IMG/VR virus record: IMGVR_UViG_3300017751_000076 | Span: 1 to 36,171 of that record | Length of the DNA stretch: 36,171 bases | Reading direction: 5' to 3' (one strand) | Source: a virus | Shown here: one piece after another, positions 1-6,682 of the stretch | Layout: the number at the start of each line of letters is the position of its first letter | Numbering within the stretch: the stretch's first letter is position 1 | The notes under the pieces: model-generated | Told to the model about the DNA's origin: nothing | Seen by the model: the letters and a program-made list of their open reading frames with translations, nothing else | Database searches by the model: none | Program-made: the position numbers and the translations under genes

Positions 1-372
1 AGTGTCATTGGTTTCTACATATGTTCCGCTTTTAACAAAAATTGTTGTGCCAGCAGTTGAACCAGGAGTTGCCGCTTCCAAAACTGCTAAAGAATCAAGC
101 GCTGCTTTAATATTTGCGAAAGCAGTACCTAATGTTTTTCCGTCATTAGCATTGTTTCCGCTTTTTGACACATATAAAACATTTTCAACAGAATCTGCTT
201 TGCCTATCTCTTTAAGAGAAATATTGCCGGATGCATCCTGACGAATGAACATCTTGCCGTCATGCGTGTTGATTGCAATTTCGCCGAGTTCTAATTCATT
301 GGTTGCATCATTTGATACTACAGGAACTACACCTGTAGTAGCGTTTTTCTTATGAATTATTCTTGTTGACAT
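1..372 (-). CDS. Tail fibre/spike protein with start of a beta-helix domain (C-terminus cut by window edge)
   Basis: This frame is open from an ATG at 372 to the left edge, giving 124 visible residues. Residues 1-55 carry a phage-fibre N-terminal motif (ELELGEIAINTHDGKMFIR), in the style of fibre domains that anchor to the virion. From about residue 66 it reads LYVSKSGNNANDGKTLGTAF and then GTTIFVKSGTYVE, which is the usual opening of a right-handed parallel beta-helix (DUF1565/pectate-lyase-like) seen in tail spikes. The start is supported by an AAGG-type ribosome site about 10 bases upstream and by a late promoter box at 402-409. The gene is separated from the upstream fibre gene by 32 bases. 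The rest lies outside the window, so length and enzymatic activity cannot be judged. Fibre/spike identity is an inference from N-terminal style and fold. Confidence 0.72.
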   Translation of the reverse strand, partial: MSTRIIHKKNATTGVVPVVSNDATNELELGEIAINTHDGKMFIRQDASGNISLKEIGKADSVENVLYVSKSGNNANDGKTLGTAFANIKAALDSLAVLEAATPGSTAGTTIFVKSGTYVETNDT

Positions 373-401
373 CTATGATCGCCTTGTATATAGTACAATT
401 A

Positions 402-409
402 TATTTATG
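402..409 (-). promoter_or_regulatory. T4-type late promoter box (CATAAATA)
   Basis: On the minus strand the sequence is CATAAATA, matching the NATAAATA late box used by gp55-type sigma factors of T4-like phages. The box contains the TAA stop of the 613-residue gene and lies 30 bases before the ATG at 372. Spacing matches the other late boxes here. The first base differs from strict T4 TATAAATA. Confidence 0.65.
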
Positions 410-2246
410 GGGTGCCGTAAGTTCCGCCATCAATAGTCGTTATTTCTGCCCATCCATCAGTCACTGCAAATTGATCATTATTAAATTCTACAACACCCAA
501 ATTGTTTTTCCAGTTACCTCCATAATTAGCATCATTTGTATCAGTAATCGCAGCAGCGTTTCTTGTTGCAGTTGCCAATCGAATATCAACTGTTGCAATA
601 TCACCATTAGATGTACTGTTTGCCGAGTCAATTATAACAGAAGATCCTGCACCATCTGCAGCAAACACAGGATTTGCCGGATCAGTTGTATCAAGCGTAC
701 CTTTTACTTGAAGATCTTTTACATAATCTCCTATTGCAGTTGAAACATCTGTTGTTAATGTTGTTTCTATTGACAAACCTGAAGTTAAGTCACTAGATAC
801 TGTACCTGTAACAGCACCTGTCAATTCAAATGTTTGAGCAGCTGCTAAAGCACTTGCCGTAGATGCATTACCTGTAACAGCACCCGTAAGATTAGCAACA
901 AGCGTTCCTGTAGTTCCTGCAAAGACTTGCGAAGTATCAGTTGCGTCTGTAAGTAAAGTGAAGTTTCCTTGATCTTTATCATAACCCATGAACCCAATTT
1001 TATTAGCAGTCGTGCCGTCATGATAATGGAATTTGATACCACGATCAAATGCATCATTAACAGCTCCTTCACCTAATTCTAATACAGGATCATCAACTTG
1101 CATCACAGATGTATTAACTGTGGTTGTTTCACCACTTACAGTCAAGTTACCTGCGATAACAGTATTTCCGGCAACTGTCAAATTATCACCAATTGCAACT
1201 GTACTATTGACTGTGTTGCCAATGTTGATTGCATCAGTAGTTGCAAATAGATTTACAGGATTAGACGTTGATTGTATTACATCATTTTGCGAACCGCCCG
1301 TATTAGTTGGAGCGGTTTCAGCAGTTCTAGGTGCTTGTTCATCTGTCGAAAGTTTAAATGAATTATCATCTACTTTTATCACATAATATGTTGTGCCGTT
1401 TACAAATCCGTCAATTGCTTGTGGAGATGTGTACGTTACTTGTTGTCCTTCTGCAAACCCATGAGCATTAATATCGAATGCATTTGTTGATCTGTTAAAT
1501 GCGTTACCCACTAAAGCGTCAGTTGATACGAATTCATGGAATATTGAAGGGTATAGTTGCTCGATAACATTACCATCAACTAAGACTTCTTGATTTCCGG
1601 TACCGACAGTTACTGAGCCGAATGCAACATCGTCATCAACATCTAGTTGTTGTTGCAAACCTATTGTCATAGTAGCAGTACCATCATCGTAACCGGTTGT
1701 TACGCCTTGAGCACCAGCAAATTTAAATACATCATTGCCTGCAATATTACCTGTGTTGGGTGTAGACTGTGCATCTGAAACATTAATACCAGTTGCAATA
1801 CTTGTAACATATCCTACAGTTGCGACTGTTGAAGAGTCTGCACCTGCTTGAGGAGTAGGTAATCCTGTGATTGTTGCGGAGCCATCTGATATAATATTTC
1901 CGCCACTAAAGGTTAAACCTGTACCTGTCAACACTAGCGTTGTGTTTGTTAATGTGGAATTATTCGACCCGTCACCTAAAATAAGCGATCCGAGTGCTCC
2001 TGCACTGCCTGCAATAATTGCTTTATTTGCAGCGGGTGTTCCTGGGGTTGCAGTTAACAGATCAGTGAATTTCTTACCGCCAACAGGAATTGCAACAGAA
2101 TCGATTCCGTCTGTTGAACCTACATATAGCGTGTTACCGCCATTTGGGTTGTCGTCTTTAAGTGAATATGCTAATTCACCTTGCTTCAGAGCGCCTTGAA
2201 TCGGTGTCCCTGCGCTTGTTGATCTTTTTACCTTAATGATACTCAT
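405..2246 (-). CDS. Tail fibre protein, 613 aa
   Basis: The N-terminus (VKRSTSAGTPIQGALKQGEL, then DGIDSVAIPVG) is the fibre N-terminal module common in marine T4-like phages and resembles the start of the gene at 1-372. Residues about 261-303 hold an HGFxxGQQVTY...GTTYYVI...FKLS module that also occurs twice in the 1187-residue protein. Residues about 353-445 have the pattern DNLTVAGNTVIAGNLTVSG, TTTVNTSVMQVDDPVLELG, DRGIKFHYHDGT, typical of phage fibre shafts. Residues 461-500 (TASALAAAQTFELTGAVTG) resemble part of the S74 fibre. The ATG overlaps the stop of the preceding 76-residue gene (TAATG), which suggests translational coupling. Fibre role is strongly suggested by style; receptor is unknown. 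No S74 or endosialidase domain is visible at the C-terminus. Confidence 0.8.
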   Translation of the reverse strand: MSIIKVKRSTSAGTPIQGALKQGELAYSLKDDNPNGGNTLYVGSTDGIDSVAIPVGGKKFTDLLTATPGTPAANKAIIAGSAGALGSLILGDGSNNSTLTNTTLVLTGTGLTFSGGNIISDGSATITGLPTPQAGADSSTVATVGYVTSIATGINVSDAQSTPNTGNIAGNDVFKFAGAQGVTTGYDDGTATMTIGLQQQLDVDDDVAFGSVTVGTGNQEVLVDGNVIEQLYPSIFHEFVSTDALVGNAFNRSTNAFDINAHGFAEGQQVTYTSPQAIDGFVNGTTYYVIKVDDNSFKLSTDEQAPRTAETAPTNTGGSQNDVIQSTSNPVNLFATTDAINIGNTVNSTVAIGDNLTVAGNTVIAGNLTVSGETTTVNTSVMQVDDPVLELGEGAVNDAFDRGIKFHYHDGTTANKIGFMGYDKDQGNFTLLTDATDTSQVFAGTTGTLVANLTGAVTGNASTASALAAAQTFELTGAVTGTVSSDLTSGLSIETTLTTDVSTAIGDYVKDLQVKGTLDTTDPANPVFAADGAGSSVIIDSANSTSNGDIATVDIRLATATRNAAAITDTNDANYGGNWKNNLGVVEFNNDQFAVTDGWAEITTIDGGTYGTP

Positions 2247-2476
2247 TAGAAAGTGCCTCCTTCAAGCACGGTTTCTTCGCTATCTAATTCTGTTGTTGCA
2301 GTCCACTTCCCTACACCTTGATTTTCTTTGTATATTAACATTGCACCGTTTGCAAGATTTGTGGCGTCTACATCGAATAAATTATTTAATTGAATGCTTC
2401 CGGCGGTTCCTCCAACTGCATAATTCGTGACAAGTAATCTGCTTGAAGGTGTTACAGTAGCTTTTATATTAGGCAT
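2246..2476 (-). CDS. Small virion structural protein, 76 aa
   Basis: A 76-residue protein with pattern KATVTPSSRLLVTNY, IQLNNLFDVDATNLANGAML and a C-terminal VLEGGTF. From memory this resembles a short protein family that recurs beside fibre genes in marine T4-like phages and usually ends in GG[ST]F; no database was consulted. It has no membrane segment or catalytic motif. A ribosome site AAGGA sits about 6 bases before the ATG. It starts one base after the stop of the 132-residue gene and its own stop overlaps the next start (TAATG). These tight junctions make it part of a three-gene unit with the 132- and 613-residue proteins. A role as fibre connector or accessory virion protein is inference. 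Confidence 0.72.
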   Translation of the reverse strand: MPNIKATVTPSSRLLVTNYAVGGTAGSIQLNNLFDVDATNLANGAMLIYKENQGVGKWTATTELDSEETVLEGGTF

Positions 2477-2477
2477 T

Positions 2478-2864
2478 TTATATCCTTGTTATTCCGGGTG
2501 TGACAGTAACAGTCCCTTGAACCACACGATCTGTTTTACTATTTTGACTTACAGGTGCTGTAATCTCGACATCGTATAAATATCTACCAGGTTCAAGAGA
2601 AGTTGTACCCGCATGTGTTACTGTATCAGGTTCACTGCCTGTTGTATAATCATCTTTAGGCAATACTAAAGTAATTTGACCTGATAAGCCGTTGTGTGAA
2701 GTTTGAAATGTTGTTGTCGGTGTTGATGATGCATAATTTTTGCGCATTTGTGAAGCAACAGTATAATCTGTTAGGTTCACGGGTACACCAGATGCATCGG
2801 ATAAATCAATTGTGGCATCAAAGTCAGCGCCTTGATCTATTGTTATATTTGCTTTAATAGCCAT
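2478..2864 (-). CDS. Small virion protein with a beta-sandwich-like repeat pattern
   Basis: The protein reads MAIKANITIDQGADFDATID, SGVPVNLTDYTVASQMRKN and later GQITLVLP, EPGRYLYDVEITAP, VVQGTVTVTPGITR. This is the well-known phage pattern of a short beta-sandwich protein (N-terminal domain of baseplate/fibre accessory proteins, BppU-like in style). Three in-frame starts are possible: a TTG at 2876 and ATGs at 2867 and 2864. The ribosome site GGAG (2871-2874) overlaps the TTG-initiated extension, so that start is unlikely. Its 6-base spacing fits the ATG at 2864 best, giving 128 residues. It is the first gene of a unit with its own late promoter at 2891-2898. Its function in the virion is not known; an accessory role in the fibre or baseplate is inference. 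Confidence 0.75.
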   Translation of the reverse strand: MAIKANITIDQGADFDATIDLSDASGVPVNLTDYTVASQMRKNYASSTPTTTFQTSHNGLSGQITLVLPKDDYTTGSEPDTVTHAGTTSLEPGRYLYDVEITAPVSQNSKTDRVVQGTVTVTPGITRI

Positions 2865-2870
2865 CATTTT

Positions 2871-2874
2871 CTCC
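2871..2874 (-). promoter_or_regulatory. Ribosome binding site deciding the start at 2864
   Basis: The minus strand reads GGAG here. It is 3 bases from the ATG at 2867 and 6 bases from the ATG at 2864. It also lies inside a possible TTG-initiated extension, so it argues against that upstream start and in favour of 2864. Confidence 0.6.
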
Positions 2875-2890
2875 AATTAGTGTTAATTAG

Positions 2891-2898
2891 TATTTATA
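2891..2898 (-). promoter_or_regulatory. T4-type late promoter box, minus-strand half of a palindrome (TATAAATA)
   Basis: The minus strand reads TATAAATA exactly, 27 bases before the ATG at 2864. It shares four bases with the plus-strand box at 2895-2902, so the two form one 12-base perfect palindrome. It would drive the 132-, 76- and 613-residue genes. Confidence 0.75.
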
Positions 2899-2902
2899 AA
2901 TA
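2895..2902 (+). promoter_or_regulatory. T4-type late promoter box, plus-strand half of a palindrome (TATAAATA)
   Basis: The plus strand reads TATAAATA exactly, 35 bases before the ATG at 2937, with an AAAGGAA ribosome site in between at 2926-2932. It is the only upstream signal seen for the lone plus-strand gene. Confidence 0.75.
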
Positions 2903-2936
2903 ATATAAACACAAGTCCCTAACTTAAAGGAAAAAC

Positions 2937-5498
2937 ATGTCAGTATCTAAATATTTAAGAATTGGTTTGAGAGCAGACAAAAACCTTGCAGATCTGCCAA
3001 ACAAAACAACAAGTTTGGGCAATATTCTCGATGATCTAATCCCCAACCAGTCATTCATTCCAGGCGACCTACAAGTTATCAATGGATTAAATACAACAAA
3101 TATTTGGGCTGAAGATTTAAAGGAACTTATCGATATATCTGTTCAATATTCACCTTTATACGTAGACAGTGACGGCAACCTAGCTTTTCTAGCTCCTAGT
3201 GATGTGCAGCCACGAATCAGATCAGTTGATAAGATAAGAAATGAAAAGGTTATTCTTGGCGATCCTGCCTACAGGTTAGGCGGCCAAGGACCAATTGCAA
3301 AAGTATTTCCTTCATATGCTTTAATATCTCCAAGCAGCGCACGACAAAGTCATCGCACTCAAGGCACTCCGCTAAGGCCATATAATGATATTTTTGACCC
3401 TGACCATGCAACCGTTATTACAACACAAGATTATTGGATGGACGGCAGATTCGGATTCGATTCAGCATTTCATCCATCATTCCCAGATAGGTTTGGAGGA
3501 ATTTCTTGGACAGGTTGGTTGTCCAATTCAGCCTCTCGTAGGGTTGATTTCGAATGCACATCATTCTTTCTTTTGGAAAAAGACACTGGTACAACCACTG
3601 AAGCATGGGAGCCAGTTAAAGTCAGATCTGCAGAAGAATGGACAGCGACAGTCCACGTAGATAATACTGCTGACACAACAAAAATAACATTCACGGCTGT
3701 TGATAGTTTGCATTTGTTTCAAAATGTTGGAATGGGTACTGTCGCAGGATCACCTACACATACAATTATTGATATTGATTATACATACTCTGAACCTGTT
3801 TGCACGTTACAATCCATATCTGGAGCAGCAAACTTGAGTGTTAGTTCAGGTGATACGATACATTTCTCGTCAAAGATAGGCACAATGATAACAGATCTAG
3901 GCTTTAGACACACTGACGAGATGGCTGTTGGAGATACGCAGCAAGTTAGAATAACAGTGTGGAATCCAAAGCCTGAAGATTTTGTTACTGCGAAAACAGT
4001 ATCTGATTTTCCTTCGTTCGGCATGAGATATGATTTAGGTATTGATATTGATATTGCAGGTGGTAATGAGAGTGAAGACGGCGATTCATTATACACGCCT
4101 TACAACTATTTCTTTGCTGAAAAATCAGGCAGTGTTAATGCACCCGTTATTCCTAATACATATACTCATTTTTCACGAAACGTAATATCTGAAAGAAATA
4201 AACATTTATCACACTACTTTCAAAATGCGCAGCCTCTTTATATTAGATATACTGCAAAATTAAAACCTAGCGAGGTTTCGAGATTCAATACAGGTTCGGG
4301 TAATTATGAACCAACTTCCACCACCTTGACCTGGCGAGGCAATACAAGATTCCAGGGTAGCCCGACAGTAATGCGAACTATTAAAGTCGGTGATATTTTG
4401 CTATTTGCTGACCGCCTTGCGCCGAATACAATTGCAGGCACCTTAGGACCGGGAGGTGATCATTATTTTTTACAAGTTGCATCAACAAATAACGAAGATA
4501 CTTTATTTGTCGAACCATTTAAATTTTCAAACCAAGGTACAAATGAATCTCCAAATACTATTATAGGCGGCGCTTACAGCAATTCGGTTAATGCACCAAT
4601 AAGATTTTATGTTATTGATAGTAAAGGTCTTATAGGCATATATAATCAAACAAGTGCTGACGGTGCTGATTCCACTGCAACCAGACAACATGTGTTGCGC
4701 AGAGTGAAAAATAGTGATTATCAAGATAGTGGCTTATCAACATCAGATTATTTTGCCACTGATGTTCGTGCAGGTGACTTATTTGTAAACCTTTCGGTTT
4801 TGAGGCAAACCGATGGGACTCCTGTACAGACACAGGCGAAGTGGTTTGATAAAATAACAGAGGTTTCGACTACCAATTCCGGTATAAATATTACGACTAC
4901 TCCGTTTAATACTGGGAGCAATTCGCCTAGCATGAGCCGATCACGATCAGTGAATGGGTATGGGTTAATATATGCGCATAGAGGATTAAGCGACCAATCA
5001 ACTGCTACTGAATGTGTTGGTGTTGTAGGTGCAGAAGTTGCCAATCAGGTTACTAACAGCGCAAATGTTCCTTTGACTTTCATTCCTGAGGGACTTCAGA
5101 CAGGAATGAAAGTTTATTTTGCAGGGATAGATATTAATAACCCAATTATTCCTGACGGAACAACGATTCAAAGTATAACTGGAAATACTGTAGTTTTAAG
5201 CACAACAGTTTCTTTGAACCAATCTGTCACTATTGTGTTTGCTCCTTCAGTATCAGCAACCAACAAAGAAGGTTGTATCATGCCTTTAAATACTGCGCCG
5301 CCATTTGCAGGTACTGATGATGGATTAGAGACAACAGGAACAGCACCGCATTTAGTTGTTGGCGGCGAGTTTGCAATTTCAGGAATAAAATTCGAGGATG
5401 CGACATCCGTAGAAGTGACGCCATCAACCGATGATGCTGATGGAGGGTTATTACTTAAAACACCTGATGGAACTAAGTATTGGGCACTTACAGATTAA
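2937..5498 (+). CDS. Large virion structural protein, 853 aa, on the opposite strand to all neighbours
   Basis: The N-terminus (SVSKYLRIGLRADKNLADLP) followed by a GLNTTNIW...LIDISVQYSPLYVD section and a YWMDGRFGFDSAFHPSFPDR block resembles, from memory, large structural proteins of marine T4-like phages. Much of the rest is beta-rich with no catalytic signature. Residues about 697-765 (GLQTGMKVYFAGIDINNP, IQSITGNTVVLSTTVSL) look like a small immunoglobulin-like or carbohydrate-binding-type sandwich repeat. The C-terminus ends DGTKYWALTD. A good ribosome site (AAAGGAA) precedes the ATG, and a perfect late promoter box lies 35 bases upstream. Its TAA overlaps the TAA of the converging 391-residue gene, with no terminator visible between them. 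No membrane segment or signal peptide is seen. Virion location and fibre or baseplate-decoration role are inferences from context and style. Confidence 0.72.
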   Translation: MSVSKYLRIGLRADKNLADLPNKTTSLGNILDDLIPNQSFIPGDLQVINGLNTTNIWAEDLKELIDISVQYSPLYVDSDGNLAFLAPSDVQPRIRSVDKIRNEKVILGDPAYRLGGQGPIAKVFPSYALISPSSARQSHRTQGTPLRPYNDIFDPDHATVITTQDYWMDGRFGFDSAFHPSFPDRFGGISWTGWLSNSASRRVDFECTSFFLLEKDTGTTTEAWEPVKVRSAEEWTATVHVDNTADTTKITFTAVDSLHLFQNVGMGTVAGSPTHTIIDIDYTYSEPVCTLQSISGAANLSVSSGDTIHFSSKIGTMITDLGFRHTDEMAVGDTQQVRITVWNPKPEDFVTAKTVSDFPSFGMRYDLGIDIDIAGGNESEDGDSLYTPYNYFFAEKSGSVNAPVIPNTYTHFSRNVISERNKHLSHYFQNAQPLYIRYTAKLKPSEVSRFNTGSGNYEPTSTTLTWRGNTRFQGSPTVMRTIKVGDILLFADRLAPNTIAGTLGPGGDHYFLQVASTNNEDTLFVEPFKFSNQGTNESPNTIIGGAYSNSVNAPIRFYVIDSKGLIGIYNQTSADGADSTATRQHVLRRVKNSDYQDSGLSTSDYFATDVRAGDLFVNLSVLRQTDGTPVQTQAKWFDKITEVSTTNSGINITTTPFNTGSNSPSMSRSRSVNGYGLIYAHRGLSDQSTATECVGVVGAEVANQVTNSANVPLTFIPEGLQTGMKVYFAGIDINNPIIPDGTTIQSITGNTVVLSTTVSLNQSVTIVFAPSVSATNKEGCIMPLNTAPPFAGTDDGLETTGTAPHLVVGGEFAISGIKFEDATSVEVTPSTDDADGGLLLKTPDGTKYWALTD

Positions 5499-6670
5499 TT
5501 AGGGTCTTCGAATAAACTTTCGTTACTCGTCAACAACAAATAATAATCTTCTCCGTTGACCGTAATTTTTGCTTTGTGTGTCCAATTAGATGCAGCATCA
5601 ACAGGAACATTGTTCAGTATTGTTCGGGTTGATTGATTAGCGCCTGAAGTTGTAGTGACTAATATTTTTGGACTCTCTTTCCAAATCAAATTTAATACTC
5701 TTGCTGATTGATTCGAAACACCTGTTTTAATCACTGCTCTAGAAGTATTGTCCGACCCTGTGAAACTATTATCTTCCACCCAAGGATTTCTTGTATCACT
5801 GAATGCTCTTAATACTTGCGGAGGCTCGCCGCCATAAATGAATAACCCAGGCATAATATCATTATTCGCAAATGAATTTGCTTCAGTGGGCAATGGAATA
5901 TTATTAGGATTTACAATATGAACGGGCCCGCCAAATTCAATTAATCTATCGAATGCATTTGACTTATATGAAACCAAATTTCTCGATTTTTTATACAGCA
6001 AAGTGTCTAACGAATTTTCGACCTGAGTAGCAAATTCACTTGCGGTTGTTGACTTCAAAAAGGTTACTTCAAAACTCTGATCTCTTTCTGCATTTAACCC
6101 TTCTTCATTTTCCTGATTGTTCCAGGTATTGATAATTCCGCCAGTTCCATCATTTAGCGTGACCCTATCTTTTGAAAAGTTGGTGATATTTTCGAAATAT
6201 ACTGGCTCGGGACGAAAGAATTTTTTAACTTCAAGATCATAAAAAGATGACCAATTGCGAACAGGACCTTTAGTGCCCCCAGAATATTCATATAATCTAA
6301 ACCTGTCTACTCCATTACTGTCACCTACAATATGATATACTCGTTGACTTGAACTGTTAAGCGTATACAATATTGTATCATTTGAATACGGAACTCTGCC
6401 TAATGCTGTTTTCGGTATAACGACATAAGTAAACGTAGAATCAGGAATGCCTGTTGTATAAAAAACTTCATCATTTTCAGCAAATTCATTTGCGCTAGCA
6501 GTATATGCATCGGCGCCATAATCAAACTCATCCTCAAAAGATAAATTACCTGCAAAAAGTCTAATGTCATCAGCAATACCTACGCCGCCAAGGTTATTGA
6601 GAATACCTGCCGCCGATGCGGGATCTTGTGATTCCAGTAAATTGTTATCTCGTGCAAAACCTAATGCCAT
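5495..6670 (-). CDS. Putative tail fibre/virion protein, 391 aa, function not recognised
   Basis: The N-terminus (LLESQDPASAAGILNNLGG, then GIADDIRLFAGN) has the alanine/asparagine/leucine-rich linker pattern common near the N-termini of phage fibre proteins. The middle is beta-rich (NDTILYTLNSSSQRVYHIVG), and residues about 203-245 look helical (TASEFATQVENSLDTLLYKK). The C-terminus (ITVNGEDYYLLLTSNESLFE) resembles a small terminal beta domain. I recognise no specific family. It is the last gene of the long minus-strand unit that begins at the 22331 promoter, and its AAGG ribosome site lies in the 12-base gap after the LRR gene. Its stop codon overlaps the stop of the converging plus-strand gene (shared TTAA at 5495-5498). 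A fibre or accessory role is inferred from position. Confidence 0.6.
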   Translation of the reverse strand: MALGFARDNNLLESQDPASAAGILNNLGGVGIADDIRLFAGNLSFEDEFDYGADAYTASANEFAENDEVFYTTGIPDSTFTYVVIPKTALGRVPYSNDTILYTLNSSSQRVYHIVGDSNGVDRFRLYEYSGGTKGPVRNWSSFYDLEVKKFFRPEPVYFENITNFSKDRVTLNDGTGGIINTWNNQENEEGLNAERDQSFEVTFLKSTTASEFATQVENSLDTLLYKKSRNLVSYKSNAFDRLIEFGGPVHIVNPNNIPLPTEANSFANNDIMPGLFIYGGEPPQVLRAFSDTRNPWVEDNSFTGSDNTSRAVIKTGVSNQSARVLNLIWKESPKILVTTTSGANQSTRTILNNVPVDAASNWTHKAKITVNGEDYYLLLTSNESLFEDPN

Positions 6671-6682
6671 TTTAGTACCTTA

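Noticed and set aside
363-743. Open frames on the plus strand opposite the minus-strand genes (for example 363-743 or 21622-22011)
   Set aside because: They lack ribosome sites and family-like sequence, and lie wholly antisense to strong genes. They look like frame shadows.
2575-2582. Exact TATAAATA on the plus strand as a late promoter
   Set aside because: It lies antisense inside a small gene, and the nearest plus-strand start is already served by the box at 2895-2902, so it is likely chance.
5480-5510. Bidirectional terminator between the converging genes
   Set aside because: No stem-loop or U-run is visible; the stops simply overlap in TTAA.
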